DNA of 64,000 nt from Chlorobiota bacterium (GTDB lineage Bacteria > Bacteroidota > Ignavibacteria > OLB7). A program made the translations under genes and the position numbers. Position 1 is the stretch's first letter. The number at the start of each line of letters is the position of its first letter. Shown piece after piece: positions 1 to 9,609 of the stretch. The stretch covers positions 1,488,001 through 1,552,000 of the forward strand of contig JADJXR010000001.1 of assembly GCA_016710285.1 (NCBI GenBank). The letters run 5' to 3'. The notes beneath the pieces were generated by a model. It was not told the origin of the DNA. It saw only the letters and a program-made list of their open reading frames with translations, and searched no databases.

Positions 1-16
1 TCCTACTTTTGCGGCC

Positions 17-3000
17 ATGAGTACCGAACTCCGCCTTTTTATCAGCTCCACTTTCCGTGATTTACAGCACGAGCGCGACTACCTTGTGAAGAAGGTCTTC
101 CCCGAACTTCACTCCATCTGCCGGCAACGCGGGATCACCCTTTCCGAAATTGACCTCCGCTGGGGATTAACCGAGGAAGAAAGCCTGTACGGAAACGTCG
201 TCCGGCGTTGTTTGGAGGAGGTGGACCGCTGCCGCCCGTGGTTTATTTGCATCACCGGCGACCGCTACGGCTACACCCCCACCATTGCCGAGATCCACAA
301 GGACCCCGAACTGCTGCGCCGATTCCCCTGGGTGGAGGAGGCCGCGATTGAGGGGATGAGCATCATGGAAATGGAGGTCCGCTACGGGGCGATTGGGACT
401 GGGAAAGCCGATGGAGAAATGGCGAATCCACGCGCACGATTTTATTTCCGCGACGCAGCCCAGGGCGCGCCCCTTTCGCTGAAGCACCCCAACGAAGCCG
501 CAAAACTTGACGCGCTGAAGCAGGATGTTTTCCGCTGCGGCGCAACCATCCGCCAGTTCCGCGACGCGGCCACGCTTGGCAAGATGGTTCACGACGATCT
601 TGTGGCGTTGATCGAAGAATCTTTCCCGGCACTCTCCCACGCCAGCAACCCGTTGCAGCAGGAGCGCCGCCGCCACGAAGCGTTCGCGCTAAGCCGTCGC
701 CAGGCCTATATCCCCCGCGCCGAAGCCCTTGCCCACCTGTCCCGCGTTGCCGAGCAGGCGCGGAGCAACGCGGCATCGCCCGGCAATGCGGCGGCGGCAT
801 CCAATGGGATGGTGGTGCTTGCTCCGTCGGGCAGCGGTAAATCGGCACTGATTGCCTACTGGGCCAACCACTATCGCCGCCGCTATCCCGGGGCGTTTGT
901 GGTGGAGCATTACGTTGGCATTGGTTCGGAGCAGGGGAGCACACGGAGATTCTGCACCACCTGTCCATGGAGCTTCGCGAGCGGGGATTCATCAATGCCC
1001 CCCTTCCGGCGAACCAGAACGAACTCCATGATCTGCTTCCCCACTGGTTTGCTGCGGTTCATGGCCAGCCGCTGATCCTTCTGATTGACGGGCTTAACCA
1101 ACTGGGCGAGCATGGCCGCAATCTTGCATGGCTGCCGGGACACCTTCCCCCCAACGTGGCGGTGGTTGCCACCACCACGGACCCGCAAGCCGCGCAGGTC
1201 CTGGCCGACCGCGGGTGGGAGATGATAGAGATTGAGCCGCTTCGGCCCGAGGAACGCCAGGCGGTGATTGTCCGCTTTCTTGGCGAATCCTACAAAGCCC
1301 TGAACGCACGCCAGCTTCAGCGGATTGGCGAGGCACCGCACTGCTCCCATCCACTCTTCCTGCGGACTTTTTTGGAGGAGCTTCGGGTGTTTGGCCACCA
1401 CGAGTTGCTGGACCAGCAGATTGACTGGTATCTATCGGCCACCGACACCCACCAGCTGTTCCAACGGATGCTGCAACGGATGGAAGGGGATTTTGGCGAG
1501 GGGTTGGTCCGCCGGGTGATGACGTTGCTGTGGGGGGCGCGGCGGGGGCTACGCGAATCGGAGCTTGCGGCCATTACACGCAGCCCACGGTTGCAGATTT
1601 CCAGCCTGGTTGCCAGCCTGGATTACCACCTTGTCACCCGCGACGGGCTGCTCACCTTTTTCCACGATTACCTGCGCATCGCCGTGGAGCAACGGTATCT
1701 TTCCACGCCGGCCAAGCAGCGCGCCATTCATGCGCGCATCGCCAAGTTTTTCGGCACCCACGCAACGAGCCACCGAAGGATTGAGGAGGAACCGTACCAG
1801 TGGTGGAAAGCCAACGATCCCGAACGGCTGCACGCACTGCTTGCCGACCCCGACATATTCCACGCGTTGTGGGAAGGGGAGCGGTTAGGGTTGATAGGAT
1901 ACTGGCGATTTCTGGAGGGGACGTTCAATCCTGCGGAAACATACCGTGCAGCGGCGGTGACGCTCCGGCAAAGCCAACCCGATCGGGAGGTCGGTTTCCT
2001 GCGCCAGCTTGCAGCGTTTTTGCTGACCATTGGCAAGCCTGAAGATGCCGAAGCTGCGGCCCGCGAAAGCGTCCGGCTGGCGCGGGAACAGGGGCACCCC
2101 CAGCTGCATGAAGCGTTGATTGAGCTTGGCGAGGTCCTGCGCCAGCACAACCAATTTTCCGAAGCCGAGCAAATTGCCCGCGAAGGCTTGCAGCACCCCG
2201 ACCGCCTGGCAAATCCATTATACGGGATTGATCTTCTAAGCACCATCTTGCTCGACTCCGGCGCGTTCGACGAAGCCGAGCGGGTGATCCGTTCGGCATT
2301 GGAGAATACGGGGACGCTTAGCAGCAAGCAAAACATTGATCTGTACGGAAATTTGGGGCTGCTTTTTCACTATCGCGGGCGGCTTCGCGAGGCGGAAACT
2401 ATCCAGCGAAAAGTGATGGAGATGCGCAAGCGGTCCATGGCGGAGAACACCCCCGAGCTTGCCGACACCCACCACAATCTGGGCCGGGTGTTGTTCGATT
2501 TAGGGCGATTGGAGGAATCCGTCGCCCAGTTCCAGCACGCCGCCGACATCTGGTTGAAGGTTTTTGGCCCCGACCACCCATTGCTGCTGCTTGCCCACAA
2601 CGGCCTTGCCGATGTGATGCTGCGACAAGGAAACTACCAGCAGGCAATGGAAGCATATCATGCGGTGCTGGCGGCGCGCCAACGGTTGTTTGGGATGCGC
2701 CATCTGCACACCGTGCAATCGGGACTGAGCATGGCGTTGGTCTTGCGGCACATGAATCAGCATGATGAGGCGGAGAAACTCTACCGCCAACTCCTTGCGG
2801 TGCTGCGGGAGATCGTCCATCCCCACCACCACTTCACCATTGGCTGCATGAACAACTTGGCCAGTGTGCTGCTGGCGCAGAAGGCCTACGCCGAGGCCAT
2901 TGAATTGTTGGATGAGGTGCTGAACGCACGCATCGCAACTCAGGGGGAGCATCATGGCGATGTGGTGGCAACAATGTTGCTGATAGGTGACGCACGGCTG

Positions 3001-3276
3001 CAACAGGGGGAAGCGGAGGAGGCCCGAACAATCACCGAGCAAGCTGTTCATCTCAGCCAGCAGGTTCTGGGGGCGCAACACCAGCGCACAGCAATGGCAC
3101 TGCGCTGCTTGGGGGTGATAATGGGAACGCTCGGCGACGTTGCCGCCGCCGAGCGTTACTTGCGCCAAGCATTGCAGATCTACGAAACCACCCTTGGTAC
3201 CGACCACCCCCAAACAAAAGCGGCAGACCAGCTACTGCAGGAGGTGATTGCCCAACGGCTCCCTACTGAACCGTAA
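17..3276 (+). pseudogene. DUF4062-STAND NTPase-TPR protein, split by a one-base frameshift
   Basis: The first part (17 to about 937) starts with a DUF4062 domain (residues 4-100, motif FISSTFRDLQHERDYL). It then has a P-loop NTPase of the STAND/NACHT kind with Walker A PSGSGKS near residues 270-276. The frame breaks at the G run 934-937. The next frame (from about 937; first ATG 967) continues with EILHHLSMELRERG, a Walker B LILLIDGLNQL and a long array of kinesin-light-chain-like TPR repeats to the stop. Adding one G at 934-937 restores about 1,087 residues in one frame. Family knowledge: DUF4062-NTPase-TPR proteins are regulated switches, some linked to defence or signalling; the target here is unknown. 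It overlaps the 3' end of the convergent lipoprotein gene by 14 bases. It is either a decayed gene, a frameshifted gene or a consensus error. Domain calls are firm; the status is open. Confidence 0.8.
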
Positions 3277-4117
3277 ACTCGCGGGAGGAATGGGCAAATT
3301 CGCCAGGAACATCCTCCCATCCACCTCCAGTTTTTGGCTTTTGCAACTGCACCGCCACGGTATGATTCCCTGGCGGCAGATTTTTGATACTGAATGGCTT
3401 GTCCTGGTCAATAACAGTGTCCAGTGTACTCGGAATCACAACGTGAAGTTTGAGGTTTGCACCTAACGGAGCGTTGTTGAGAACGAAGTCGAGAGGGATA
3501 TCGGCACTTTGGTAGGTTTTTTGGTGCTCTGGAAGATTTAATACAACCATGGAATCAGTGCAGGGCGACCATTGGTTATTTGCGTAGCAGTAGGCTTTGC
3601 TCGCCCCAGCATTTTTCATAGCTACAGGGTGTTTGCCTGAAGTGTTAAATGCTAAATATCCCCGAATCACTTTCGGTGTAGCATTCTTCCATTTTAGTGA
3701 AAAAGAGTGTTGTGGCTCCGAAGGATTATAACGAATGTGAGACTTGCTCAGTCCCGGATCATCATCAACAATCACGGCCAAATAGTGACCGGCAATTAGT
3801 AGATTCTCCTTACCGGCAGTTAGTAGCTTCGCCTTAGTAGTGTCACATGCCACATGATCAGCGTTAGTACTGCTTGTGGTGACTGGGATACTAGAGTCTG
3901 CGGCTACTGTTCCCGGGGTTAGGTTAATGGTGGGAGTATCGCCACTTGGTACGCTGCAGCAATCACCACACAGCTCCAGCGTAACGACTGTCTTTAGGAG
4001 CTTCCCATTCCCATTTGGCTCATCTTGCTTTTTTCCGCTGCACCCCGTTGCCATTAGTGCCGCCGCTACCCCGGCCACAAAAAACCACCGCGCCATTGCT
4101 GTTGTGCTGAACTTCAT
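3263..4117 (-). CDS. Exported lipoprotein of unknown function
   Basis: The 284-residue product begins with a lipoprotein signal peptide: a basic n-region, hydrophobic core and lipobox ATGC, with the acylated Cys near residue 26. The start is well supported by an AAGGAGG Shine-Dalgarno site 8 bases upstream. The rest looks like secreted beta-rich sequence with scattered Cys (for example LCGDCCS near residue 50). I do not recognise a catalytic motif. The C-terminal part (NLPPGNHTVAVQLQKPK) resembles an Ig-like or carboxypeptidase-regulatory-like strand pattern, so a surface or periplasmic binding role is possible, as inference. Base composition is more A+T-rich than the neighbours. It is convergent with, and overlaps, the STAND gene. 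Confidence 0.7.
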   Translation of the reverse strand: MKFSTTAMARWFFVAGVAAALMATGCSGKKQDEPNGNGKLLKTVVTLELCGDCCSVPSGDTPTINLTPGTVAADSSIPVTTSSTNADHVACDTTKAKLLTAGKENLLIAGHYLAVIVDDDPGLSKSHIRYNPSEPQHSFSLKWKNATPKVIRGYLAFNTSGKHPVAMKNAGASKAYCYANNQWSPCTDSMVVLNLPEHQKTYQSADIPLDFVLNNAPLGANLKLHVVIPSTLDTVIDQDKPFSIKNLPPGNHTVAVQLQKPKTGGGWEDVPGEFAHSSREFTVQ

Positions 4118-4227
4118 CGGACAATCCTCCTTGTTTGGAAAAACGTGTATGGAAAGAACTGCGAGAGAATACGTTGTTCAAGCAAACATCCCATTCCCCT
4201 AACCCAATTAAGGAATGAGGGTAGCCG

Positions 4228-4352
4228 CAGGTCTTTAGCCTGCGGCGAATCCCCCGACTCAGTCGGGATTGATAACAGGTCTTTAGCCTGCGGCGAATCC
4301 CCCGACTCAGTCGGGATTGATAACAGGTCTTTAGCCTGCGGCGAGTTCCCCC
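4228..4352. repeat. Tandem 48-base direct repeat (2 full units and a partial third)
   Basis: Units start at 4228, 4276 and 4324. Each begins CAGGTCTTTAGCCTGCGGCG. The two full units then carry the inverted repeat CCCGACT-CA-AGTCGGG type followed by ATTGATAA. The two full copies are identical; the third stops after about 28 bases. CAGG..CCTG and CCCGACT..AGTCGGG can each form a hairpin. A diverged copy lies at 14091-14142. There are no unique spacers, so this is not a CRISPR array. Confidence 0.85.
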
Positions 4353-4377
4353 CGGGACCCAGTCACGGGGAGCGTTT

Positions 4378-4396
4378 GGCGCGTTGCAATGCGCCC
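4378..4396. repeat. Palindromic element, copy 1 (GGCGCGTTGCAATGCGCCC)
   Basis: This 19-base imperfect palindrome lies just after the 48-base repeats. The same element with one change (GGCGCGTTGGAATGCGCCC) occurs at 15200-15218, again close to a member of the same repeat family. It looks like part of a composite dispersed intergenic repeat. Confidence 0.6.
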
Positions 4397-4691
4397 AAAT
4401 CGGATAGAGACAGCAGCACCATCAAACAAAACAAACAATCAATCATCGCACGGTTTGCGCATCGGCACGCTGCTGCTGGCTGGCGTAGGTTACGTCGGTA
4501 AGCGGTGCAAACTTACGGCGGAGTTCTTCACAAAAATCGCTCCTCCAGATTTTTTTTTGCGGGGGATTGCGCCGCCGCTTCCACCACCCCGGCAACCCGC
4601 CAGCCCAGGGGAGAAAAGGGATTGCATTTTGCATTCGCTGGTTTCCCCTGCGGGCGATACTTTGCGGGCGTTTCGGTATCTCTACTTCTTG

Positions 4692-6431
4692 ATGATGAGC
4701 CGCTTAGCTTCCATTCTTTCAGCAATCGCCCTTCTTGTTGGGGCCGCGCCGCTGCTGTCGCAGCCGATCGGCCCGGCGCAGCCTGTCACCTTCTCGGCCG
4801 ATTCCAGCCGTGCAACCAGCGGCGCGGGGGGGGCATCGCTGGTGTGGACGCTGATGGGGAATGTGAGAATCGTGCAAGGCACCACCACCATCACCGCCGA
4901 GCAAGGAACCTGGTACGAAGGGGCCCAGCAAGGGGTGCTTACCGGAAACGTCCGGATTACCCAACCAGGTAACACCCTAACCGCCTTGCGAGTAGATTAC
5001 AACGGCATCAGCAAAATGGCGGTTGCCAGCGGCGGCGTGACGATTGTGGATACCGGCGCGACCATCACCTCCTCAACCGCACAGTACGACATGGGGCGGC
5101 GCACCGCACAATTCAGCGGCGGCGTGACGGTGTTGGATAGCGGCGCACGGATCACATCATCATCGCTTGATTACGACATGAGCCAGCGGATAGCTCGCTT
5201 CCGGGGAAACGTCACCATGCGCGACAGCAACACCACGCTCCGCGCCGATAACGGCGACTACTTCTCCCTGGAAATGAAAGCCGATTTTCGCGGCAACGTC
5301 ATCGTCACCAACGACTCCGGCAGCATCCGTGCCGACCATTTACTCCATTGGCGTTCAAGCCAGGAATCGTTCGCGGTGGGCAACGTGGTGGTGCAAGCTC
5401 CGTTCCAGCGGTCCCAGTTGTTTGGCGACACGGTCCACGCCTTCCCCCAGCGGAATTACACCGTTGCCACGGGCAAGCCGCGATTGGTGAAGATTGACAG
5501 CACAGCACTATCGCCCCAAACCGCGCCCGATTCGGCAGGCAGCCGCGCCCCAGCCGATAGCCTTGCCGCCGTGCGGTTCCGCTACGACACCACGATCATC
5601 ACCGCGCGGGCAATGGAAGCGTACCGTGGCGAGCAGGAAGAATATCGGGCCACCGGAAACGTCCTACTCACCCGAGGAACTCTGCAAGCGGTTGGCCAAA
5701 TTGCGCGGTTCCTGAGCGGCCCCGAACTGATCACCATTGGCCCCGGGCGCAACCGGGCCGTTGCCGATTCGGCGGCCTTGCCCGATAGCGCGGCGGCGCA
5801 AACCCCGGCCCCAGTAACCGGCCTGCCCGGCCCCGACACCTCCGGCACCAATCCGGCGGCAACGGCTTCCCGAGGCGACTCGCTTGGCAGCCCGTTCCCC
5901 ACGCCGGTTGTTTGGTATGATAAATCGCAGATCACCGGCGACACGATCACGATTGGAATGAAGGAGCGGAAGTTGGAATGGATTGAGGTTCTGCACGATG
6001 CCTTCGCCATCAGCGAAGGAAAAATCCCGCAACGCTTGGACCAGCTTCGTGGCCAGCGGATGCTGTTCACGCTTGCGCACGACACCATTCGCCAAGTCCG
6101 TTCCGAAGGGGAGGCAGCAAGCATCTATTTCAACTACGATCTTGAGAATCCCGACGGGGCAATGCGCGCCGTGTGCGACACGATGATCATCACGTTCGAT
6201 GCCGGCAAAGCCGCGCAGGTGGAGACCATCGGCGGGGAGCACCTTAGCGATTGGGAGATTGTGCCGGAACAGAACGTGCAGGGGGCCGAAGCAAGCTATC
6301 GTTTGGAGGGGTTCCGCCGCTACGACCGATTGGGGAACATCACCCCGTCGGCAGCGCAACCCCAAACCAGCAGTGTGGCCCCCGCCAGCAGACCGTTGCA
6401 AGAGAACTCAACCTCACAACAGCGCCGATGA
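4692..6431 (+). CDS. OstA/LptA-like LPS transport family protein
   Basis: The 579-residue product has a signal peptide ending near LLSQ and then repeated beta-jellyroll strands typical of OstA/LptA domains. Examples are GNVRIVQGTTTITAEQGTWY, GNVRITQ, GGVTIVDTGATITSS and GNVTMRDSNTTLRADNGDY, spanning residues 45-230. A second group of strands lies towards the C-terminus after a Pro/Ala-rich linker. LptA-type proteins form the periplasmic bridge carrying LPS to the outer membrane; large OstA-like relatives are common in Bacteroidota. I chose ATG 4692 because it directly precedes the signal peptide; the open frame extends upstream to 4389 without a plausible domain. The next gene overlaps the stop by four bases (ATGA), suggesting an operon. 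Tandem ATGs occur at 4692 and 4695. Confidence 0.85.
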   Translation: MMSRLASILSAIALLVGAAPLLSQPIGPAQPVTFSADSSRATSGAGGASLVWTLMGNVRIVQGTTTITAEQGTWYEGAQQGVLTGNVRITQPGNTLTALRVDYNGISKMAVASGGVTIVDTGATITSSTAQYDMGRRTAQFSGGVTVLDSGARITSSSLDYDMSQRIARFRGNVTMRDSNTTLRADNGDYFSLEMKADFRGNVIVTNDSGSIRADHLLHWRSSQESFAVGNVVVQAPFQRSQLFGDTVHAFPQRNYTVATGKPRLVKIDSTALSPQTAPDSAGSRAPADSLAAVRFRYDTTIITARAMEAYRGEQEEYRATGNVLLTRGTLQAVGQIARFLSGPELITIGPGRNRAVADSAALPDSAAAQTPAPVTGLPGPDTSGTNPAATASRGDSLGSPFPTPVVWYDKSQITGDTITIGMKERKLEWIEVLHDAFAISEGKIPQRLDQLRGQRMLFTLAHDTIRQVRSEGEAASIYFNYDLENPDGAMRAVCDTMIITFDAGKAAQVETIGGEHLSDWEIVPEQNVQGAEASYRLEGFRRYDRLGNITPSAAQPQTSSVAPASRPLQENSTSQQRR

Positions 6432-7219
6432 ACAATTGCAGCAGCAGGCTATTGGCTTGGATACGATTAGCAGATGCAGCGGGAACCCCGGCGGCCAGCC
6501 GCATGGTTGCGCGCCTGTTCGCTGTTGCCGTGGCGATCATCGCTACGGGGGCCGCGCTTCATGCCCAGCCGATTGACACCACCGGACGCCCCAGCGGAGC
6601 AACGCCCTTACCAAGCATTGACACGTTATGGGTCCCCGATTGGCTTCATCTTGAGGGATTGGACAGCACGGAGCAATGGCTGTTCCAGCACAAAATCCGC
6701 CCCCTTGTTCGCCTGCGCGAGGACCTTCGGCGCGACACCGCCGCGCTCCGCGCATTTCTGGACAGCTTGCGGAACACCCCCGAGGCAATCCGCCGCCGGA
6801 ACCTTGCAATCCTGCCGGAGCAATGGACCCCAACCCAAGCCGACCGCGCGCGGCGGGAGCAGGAAATCCGCCAATCGCAGGACTGGGATTTTATTCACCC
6901 ACAAGGGATCACCTACCTCAATGTGGCCAGCATCCCGCTTAGCGACATCGCAACGATGATGGGCGTTACCGAGGATGTCTCCCCGGTAATCAACTACCTG
7001 CTTCCCGAGCCGGGCCACGTCTCGGTGATGGTGTACAACACGTCGGCCCAACATATCGCCACCATTGTGGACGCGCCGCAGAAAAGCGGCAGCTACCGCT
7101 ACGAGTGGAATATGCTGGACGCGCAAGGGGTCCGCGCAAAATCGGGAGACTACTTTGCCGAGGTCCGCTCCGGACGCGAAAAAAAACTAATTGCCCGCAA
7201 GCGAATTGTGGTTCCGTGA
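6428..7219 (+). CDS. Exported protein with C-terminal FlgD-like Ig domain
   Basis: The start ATG overlaps the preceding stop (ATGA), but an internal ATG at 6503 gives a more normal signal peptide (MVARLFAVAVAIIATGAALH), so the true start is uncertain. The mature protein has a charged helical middle rich in Arg and Asp. It ends in an 80-residue beta domain (PEPGHVSVMVYNTSAQHI ... GDYFAEVRSG ... RKRIVVP), which matches the FlgD Ig-like fold found at the ends of many secreted FCB proteins. The first part (residues 60-180) I do not recognise. Coupling to the OstA-like gene suggests an envelope role; the function itself is unknown. Confidence 0.7.
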   Translation: MNNCSSRLLAWIRLADAAGTPAASRMVARLFAVAVAIIATGAALHAQPIDTTGRPSGATPLPSIDTLWVPDWLHLEGLDSTEQWLFQHKIRPLVRLREDLRRDTAALRAFLDSLRNTPEAIRRRNLAILPEQWTPTQADRARREQEIRQSQDWDFIHPQGITYLNVASIPLSDIATMMGVTEDVSPVINYLLPEPGHVSVMVYNTSAQHIATIVDAPQKSGSYRYEWNMLDAQGVRAKSGDYFAEVRSGREKKLIARKRIVVP

Positions 7220-7318
7220 GCAATCGGGGTAGCATCTCCATCCTGAAAACAAAGTCGTGGGCGATAGATGCCCGCAATCAGCATTGAAATCAGCATCGAA
7301 ATTTCTTCAACCAAACGC

Positions 7319-8335
7319 ATGACCATAGGCCCGATTACCGTTGAGCAAGGATTGTTGTTGGCTCCGATGGAGGACGTCACCGACCCACCATTCCGCCGAA
7401 TTTGCAGGCGGCTGGGGGCCGACATTGTTTACACCGAATTTATCAGCAGCGAGGGGTTAATCCGCGACGCACGCCGTTCGCTGCAGAAGCTGACGGTGTA
7501 CGATGACGAACGCCCCGTTGCCATCCAGATATTTGGCGGGCGCGACGAAGCCATGGCCGAATCGGCACGGAAAGCGGAAGAGGCCGGACCAGATTTTATT
7601 GACATCAACTGTGGTTGCTGGGTGAAGAACGTTGTTGCCCGCAACGCCGGTGCTGGATTGCTGAAGGACCCTCCGGCAATGCAGCGAATTGTCCGCAGCG
7701 TTGTGGAAGCCACCAAGCTGCCGGTGACGGTAAAAACCCGATTGGGCTGGGACCGCAACTCCATCGTCATCACCGAAGTTGCGCAGATGCTGGAGGATGT
7801 TGGCATCCACGCGCTGGCAATCCACTGCCGCACCCGCGACCAGGGCCACGAAGGGATCGCCTCGTGGGAGTACATCGAGCAAGTGAAGAAGGTGGTGCGC
7901 ATTCCGGTGATCCTGAACGGCGACGTAAAAACCCCGCAGGACGTGATCCGAGGGTTCGAAACCGGAGCCGACGCAGTGATGATTGGGCGGGCAGCAATCG
8001 GCAACCCCTGGATTTTTCAGCAAGCCAAACATTACCGCGCCACCGGGGAATCCCTTCCAACCCCCGGCTTAGATGAACGGCTGGACACCGCCCTGGATCA
8101 TTTACGAATGGGGATGGAGTACAAAGGTGAGCGATTGGGGTTGGTGGAGTTCCGCAAATACTGGGGCGGATATCTCCACTCCATGCCCCTTGCCGCCGCG
8201 GTCCGCAAGGAGCTTGTGCTGATGAACGACGTTGAGGAAATCCACCGCCGGATTGAACGCTACCGTGAAGAAGTCGAGGAATTTAACCGGAAGAAAGAGG
8301 AGTGGGGAATGGAGGAAGGCACGGCGGTGGGGTAA
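7319..8335 (+). CDS. dusB: tRNA-dihydrouridine synthase, DusB family
   Basis: This is a flavoenzyme that reduces uridines in the tRNA D-loop. The 338-residue product opens with the family N-terminus LLLAPMEDVTDPPFRR. It carries the catalytic-Cys segment INCGCWVKNVVARNAGAG (the usual GCP is GCW here), then VKTRLGWD, HCRTRDQG, VILNGDVKTP and the FMN-phosphate site GADAVMIGRAAIGNPW. I chose ATG 7319 because family members begin about ten residues before the LAPMEDVTD block. An in-frame ATG at 7268 would add 17 residues (MPAISIEISIEISSTKR) that look non-native. The gene is monocistronic in appearance and ends at a strong hairpin shared with the convergent methyltransferase gene. Confidence 0.93.
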   Translation: MTIGPITVEQGLLLAPMEDVTDPPFRRICRRLGADIVYTEFISSEGLIRDARRSLQKLTVYDDERPVAIQIFGGRDEAMAESARKAEEAGPDFIDINCGCWVKNVVARNAGAGLLKDPPAMQRIVRSVVEATKLPVTVKTRLGWDRNSIVITEVAQMLEDVGIHALAIHCRTRDQGHEGIASWEYIEQVKKVVRIPVILNGDVKTPQDVIRGFETGADAVMIGRAAIGNPWIFQQAKHYRATGESLPTPGLDERLDTALDHLRMGMEYKGERLGLVEFRKYWGGYLHSMPLAAAVRKELVLMNDVEEIHRRIERYREEVEEFNRKKEEWGMEEGTAVG

Positions 8336-8348
8336 GCAATATCTATCC

Positions 8349-8386
8349 AATAATGGGCCAAACGCAACAACGTTTGGTCCATTATT
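8349..8386. terminator. Bidirectional hairpin terminator between dusB and the methyltransferase gene
   Basis: A 16-base stem (AATAATGGGCCAAACG, loop CAACAA, CGTTTGGTCCATTATT) pairs fully with one G-T wobble. It lies between two convergent stops. A-rich and T-rich stem ends can serve as the U-tract in both directions. Confidence 0.75.
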
Positions 8387-8396
8387 ATTCAGACTT

Positions 8397-9365
8397 CTAC
8401 TGTGGGAAATTCCGGCCGGTGGATTTTTTATTTTTTTTGAACGAGCGAATTTCTGCTGGATCAATCGTGCGATTAAATCCGTGGGGATCGCGAAAAATGT
8501 AGGGAAGGTCACGCAACTCCGCAGAAATTTCTGGCGGAGAATGTTGCTGGATAAACTCAAACGTTGTCCCATCCAACGCAAGCTGGTGGACCCCGATTTT
8601 TTTCTGAATAATCGGCAGAAATTCTGGGTTGATTTCGTACCCTATCGAATTTCTTCCAAGATTTTTTGCTACCAGCGCGGTGGTTCCGCTTCCAAGAAAT
8701 GGGTCCAGCACGGTTTCGCCAACAAAGGAGAACATTTTCGTTAGCCTTCGCGGCAATTCTTCGGGGAACATGGCGATGTGGCTATCCTGCTTGGCCCCCG
8801 CAAAATTCCAGTGGCCCGCAAAAAATGTGTTCCATTCTTCGGCGGTCATTTTTGAATCTTCTTTTTGCTGCGGTGTTGGTTTTGGGGCATCGCCAAGTTT
8901 TTTAAAAATCAGCACAAACTCATAATCCAATTTCAAAATTCCGTTGCGCGGGTAGGGATAGGACCCCATTTGCACCCCGCCGCCGGTGGTGTTGGTGGTG
9001 GTGATTTTCTGCCAGATCACCGCCCCCATGTAATCGAACCCCAGCGACTCGCAGCACTTGATGATCTCCGTCCGAATAGGGATAACCTTGTAGCGGCCAT
9101 AATATGCCGAGCGTGCAAACTGGTCGCCGATATTGATGCACAGCCGGCAGCCATCATGCAGCACCCGGTGGCACTCCTTCCAAACAAGGTTCAGGTTGTT
9201 GATGTAGCTTTCGTAGGATTCGTGGAACCCAAGCTGGTGATCGGAACCGTAATCCTTCAGCTGCCAGTATGGCGGCGAGGTGATGGCAAGGTGAACCGAG
9301 CGGTCCGCGGTTTCCTTCATGGTGCGGCTGTCGCCGTTGATGATGCGATGATGCGTTGTTCCCAT
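8397..9365 (-). CDS. Beta-class DNA methyltransferase, probably N4-cytosine (or N6-adenine)
   Basis: The enzyme transfers a methyl group from S-adenosylmethionine to a base within a short DNA target. The catalytic motif IV TSPPYW lies near residue 30, and the SAM-binding block DPFLGSGTTALVAK lies in the C-terminal half, which is the beta-class order. SPPY is more typical of N4-cytosine than of N6-adenine enzymes. The length of 322 residues is normal for the family. I chose ATG 9365; an upstream in-frame ATG at 9386 sits inside a palindrome. No endonuclease gene is adjacent, so it looks solitary, perhaps regulatory or protective. The target sequence cannot be read from the gene. It is convergent with dusB and A+T-richer than its neighbours. 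Confidence 0.88.
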   Translation of the reverse strand: MGTTHHRIINGDSRTMKETADRSVHLAITSPPYWQLKDYGSDHQLGFHESYESYINNLNLVWKECHRVLHDGCRLCINIGDQFARSAYYGRYKVIPIRTEIIKCCESLGFDYMGAVIWQKITTTNTTGGGVQMGSYPYPRNGILKLDYEFVLIFKKLGDAPKPTPQQKEDSKMTAEEWNTFFAGHWNFAGAKQDSHIAMFPEELPRRLTKMFSFVGETVLDPFLGSGTTALVAKNLGRNSIGYEINPEFLPIIQKKIGVHQLALDGTTFEFIQQHSPPEISAELRDLPYIFRDPHGFNRTIDPAEIRSFKKNKKSTGRNFPQ

Positions 9366-9376
9366 AGCTCTATTGT

Positions 9377-9397
9377 GTGGCCACATCTTTTGGCCAC
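9377..9397. promoter_or_regulatory. Palindrome at the methyltransferase start, possible operator
   Basis: GTGGCC-N9-GGCCAC is a perfect inverted repeat (7 bases per arm counting the flanking T and A). It lies 12-32 bases upstream of the preferred start codon and covers the alternative ATG at 9386. It could be an operator or mRNA hairpin. The GGCC cores could also be methylation targets. Function is inferred only. Confidence 0.35.
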
Positions 9398-9609
9398 AAA
9401 GGTAGCAAACCGCTGGTTCCAGCCCACTCCACTTTTCCCCTTTTTCCGTTCGTCAAATTGGTTAGCTTCATGGGTGGAAACGGTGAGTTCAGATTTGGGG
9501 AGAGGGGTAGGGGATGGAGATCAGAAAAAACGGAACTCGCAGCTTGCACGCCACGGTTATTAACCCAAGATTGCCCATTAATTTTTCCCAAATAACTGGC
9601 AACCCTTCA

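Larger units (their letters stand above)
4118..4691. other. Intergenic region with repeats, no gene seen
   Basis: The reading frame of the downstream OstA-like gene stays open back to an ATG at 4389. Its translation before 4692 is proline- and basic-residue-rich with no family signal, so I treat it as noncoding. The region holds the 48-base direct repeats (4228-4352), a palindromic block (4378-4396) and presumably promoters for both divergent genes. I could not place a convincing promoter. Confidence 0.6.

Noticed and set aside
4228..4352. CRISPR-like array of 48-base direct repeats
   Set aside because: The units abut with no unique spacers, the third is partial, and no cas genes are present. 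It is better explained as a dispersed intergenic repeat.
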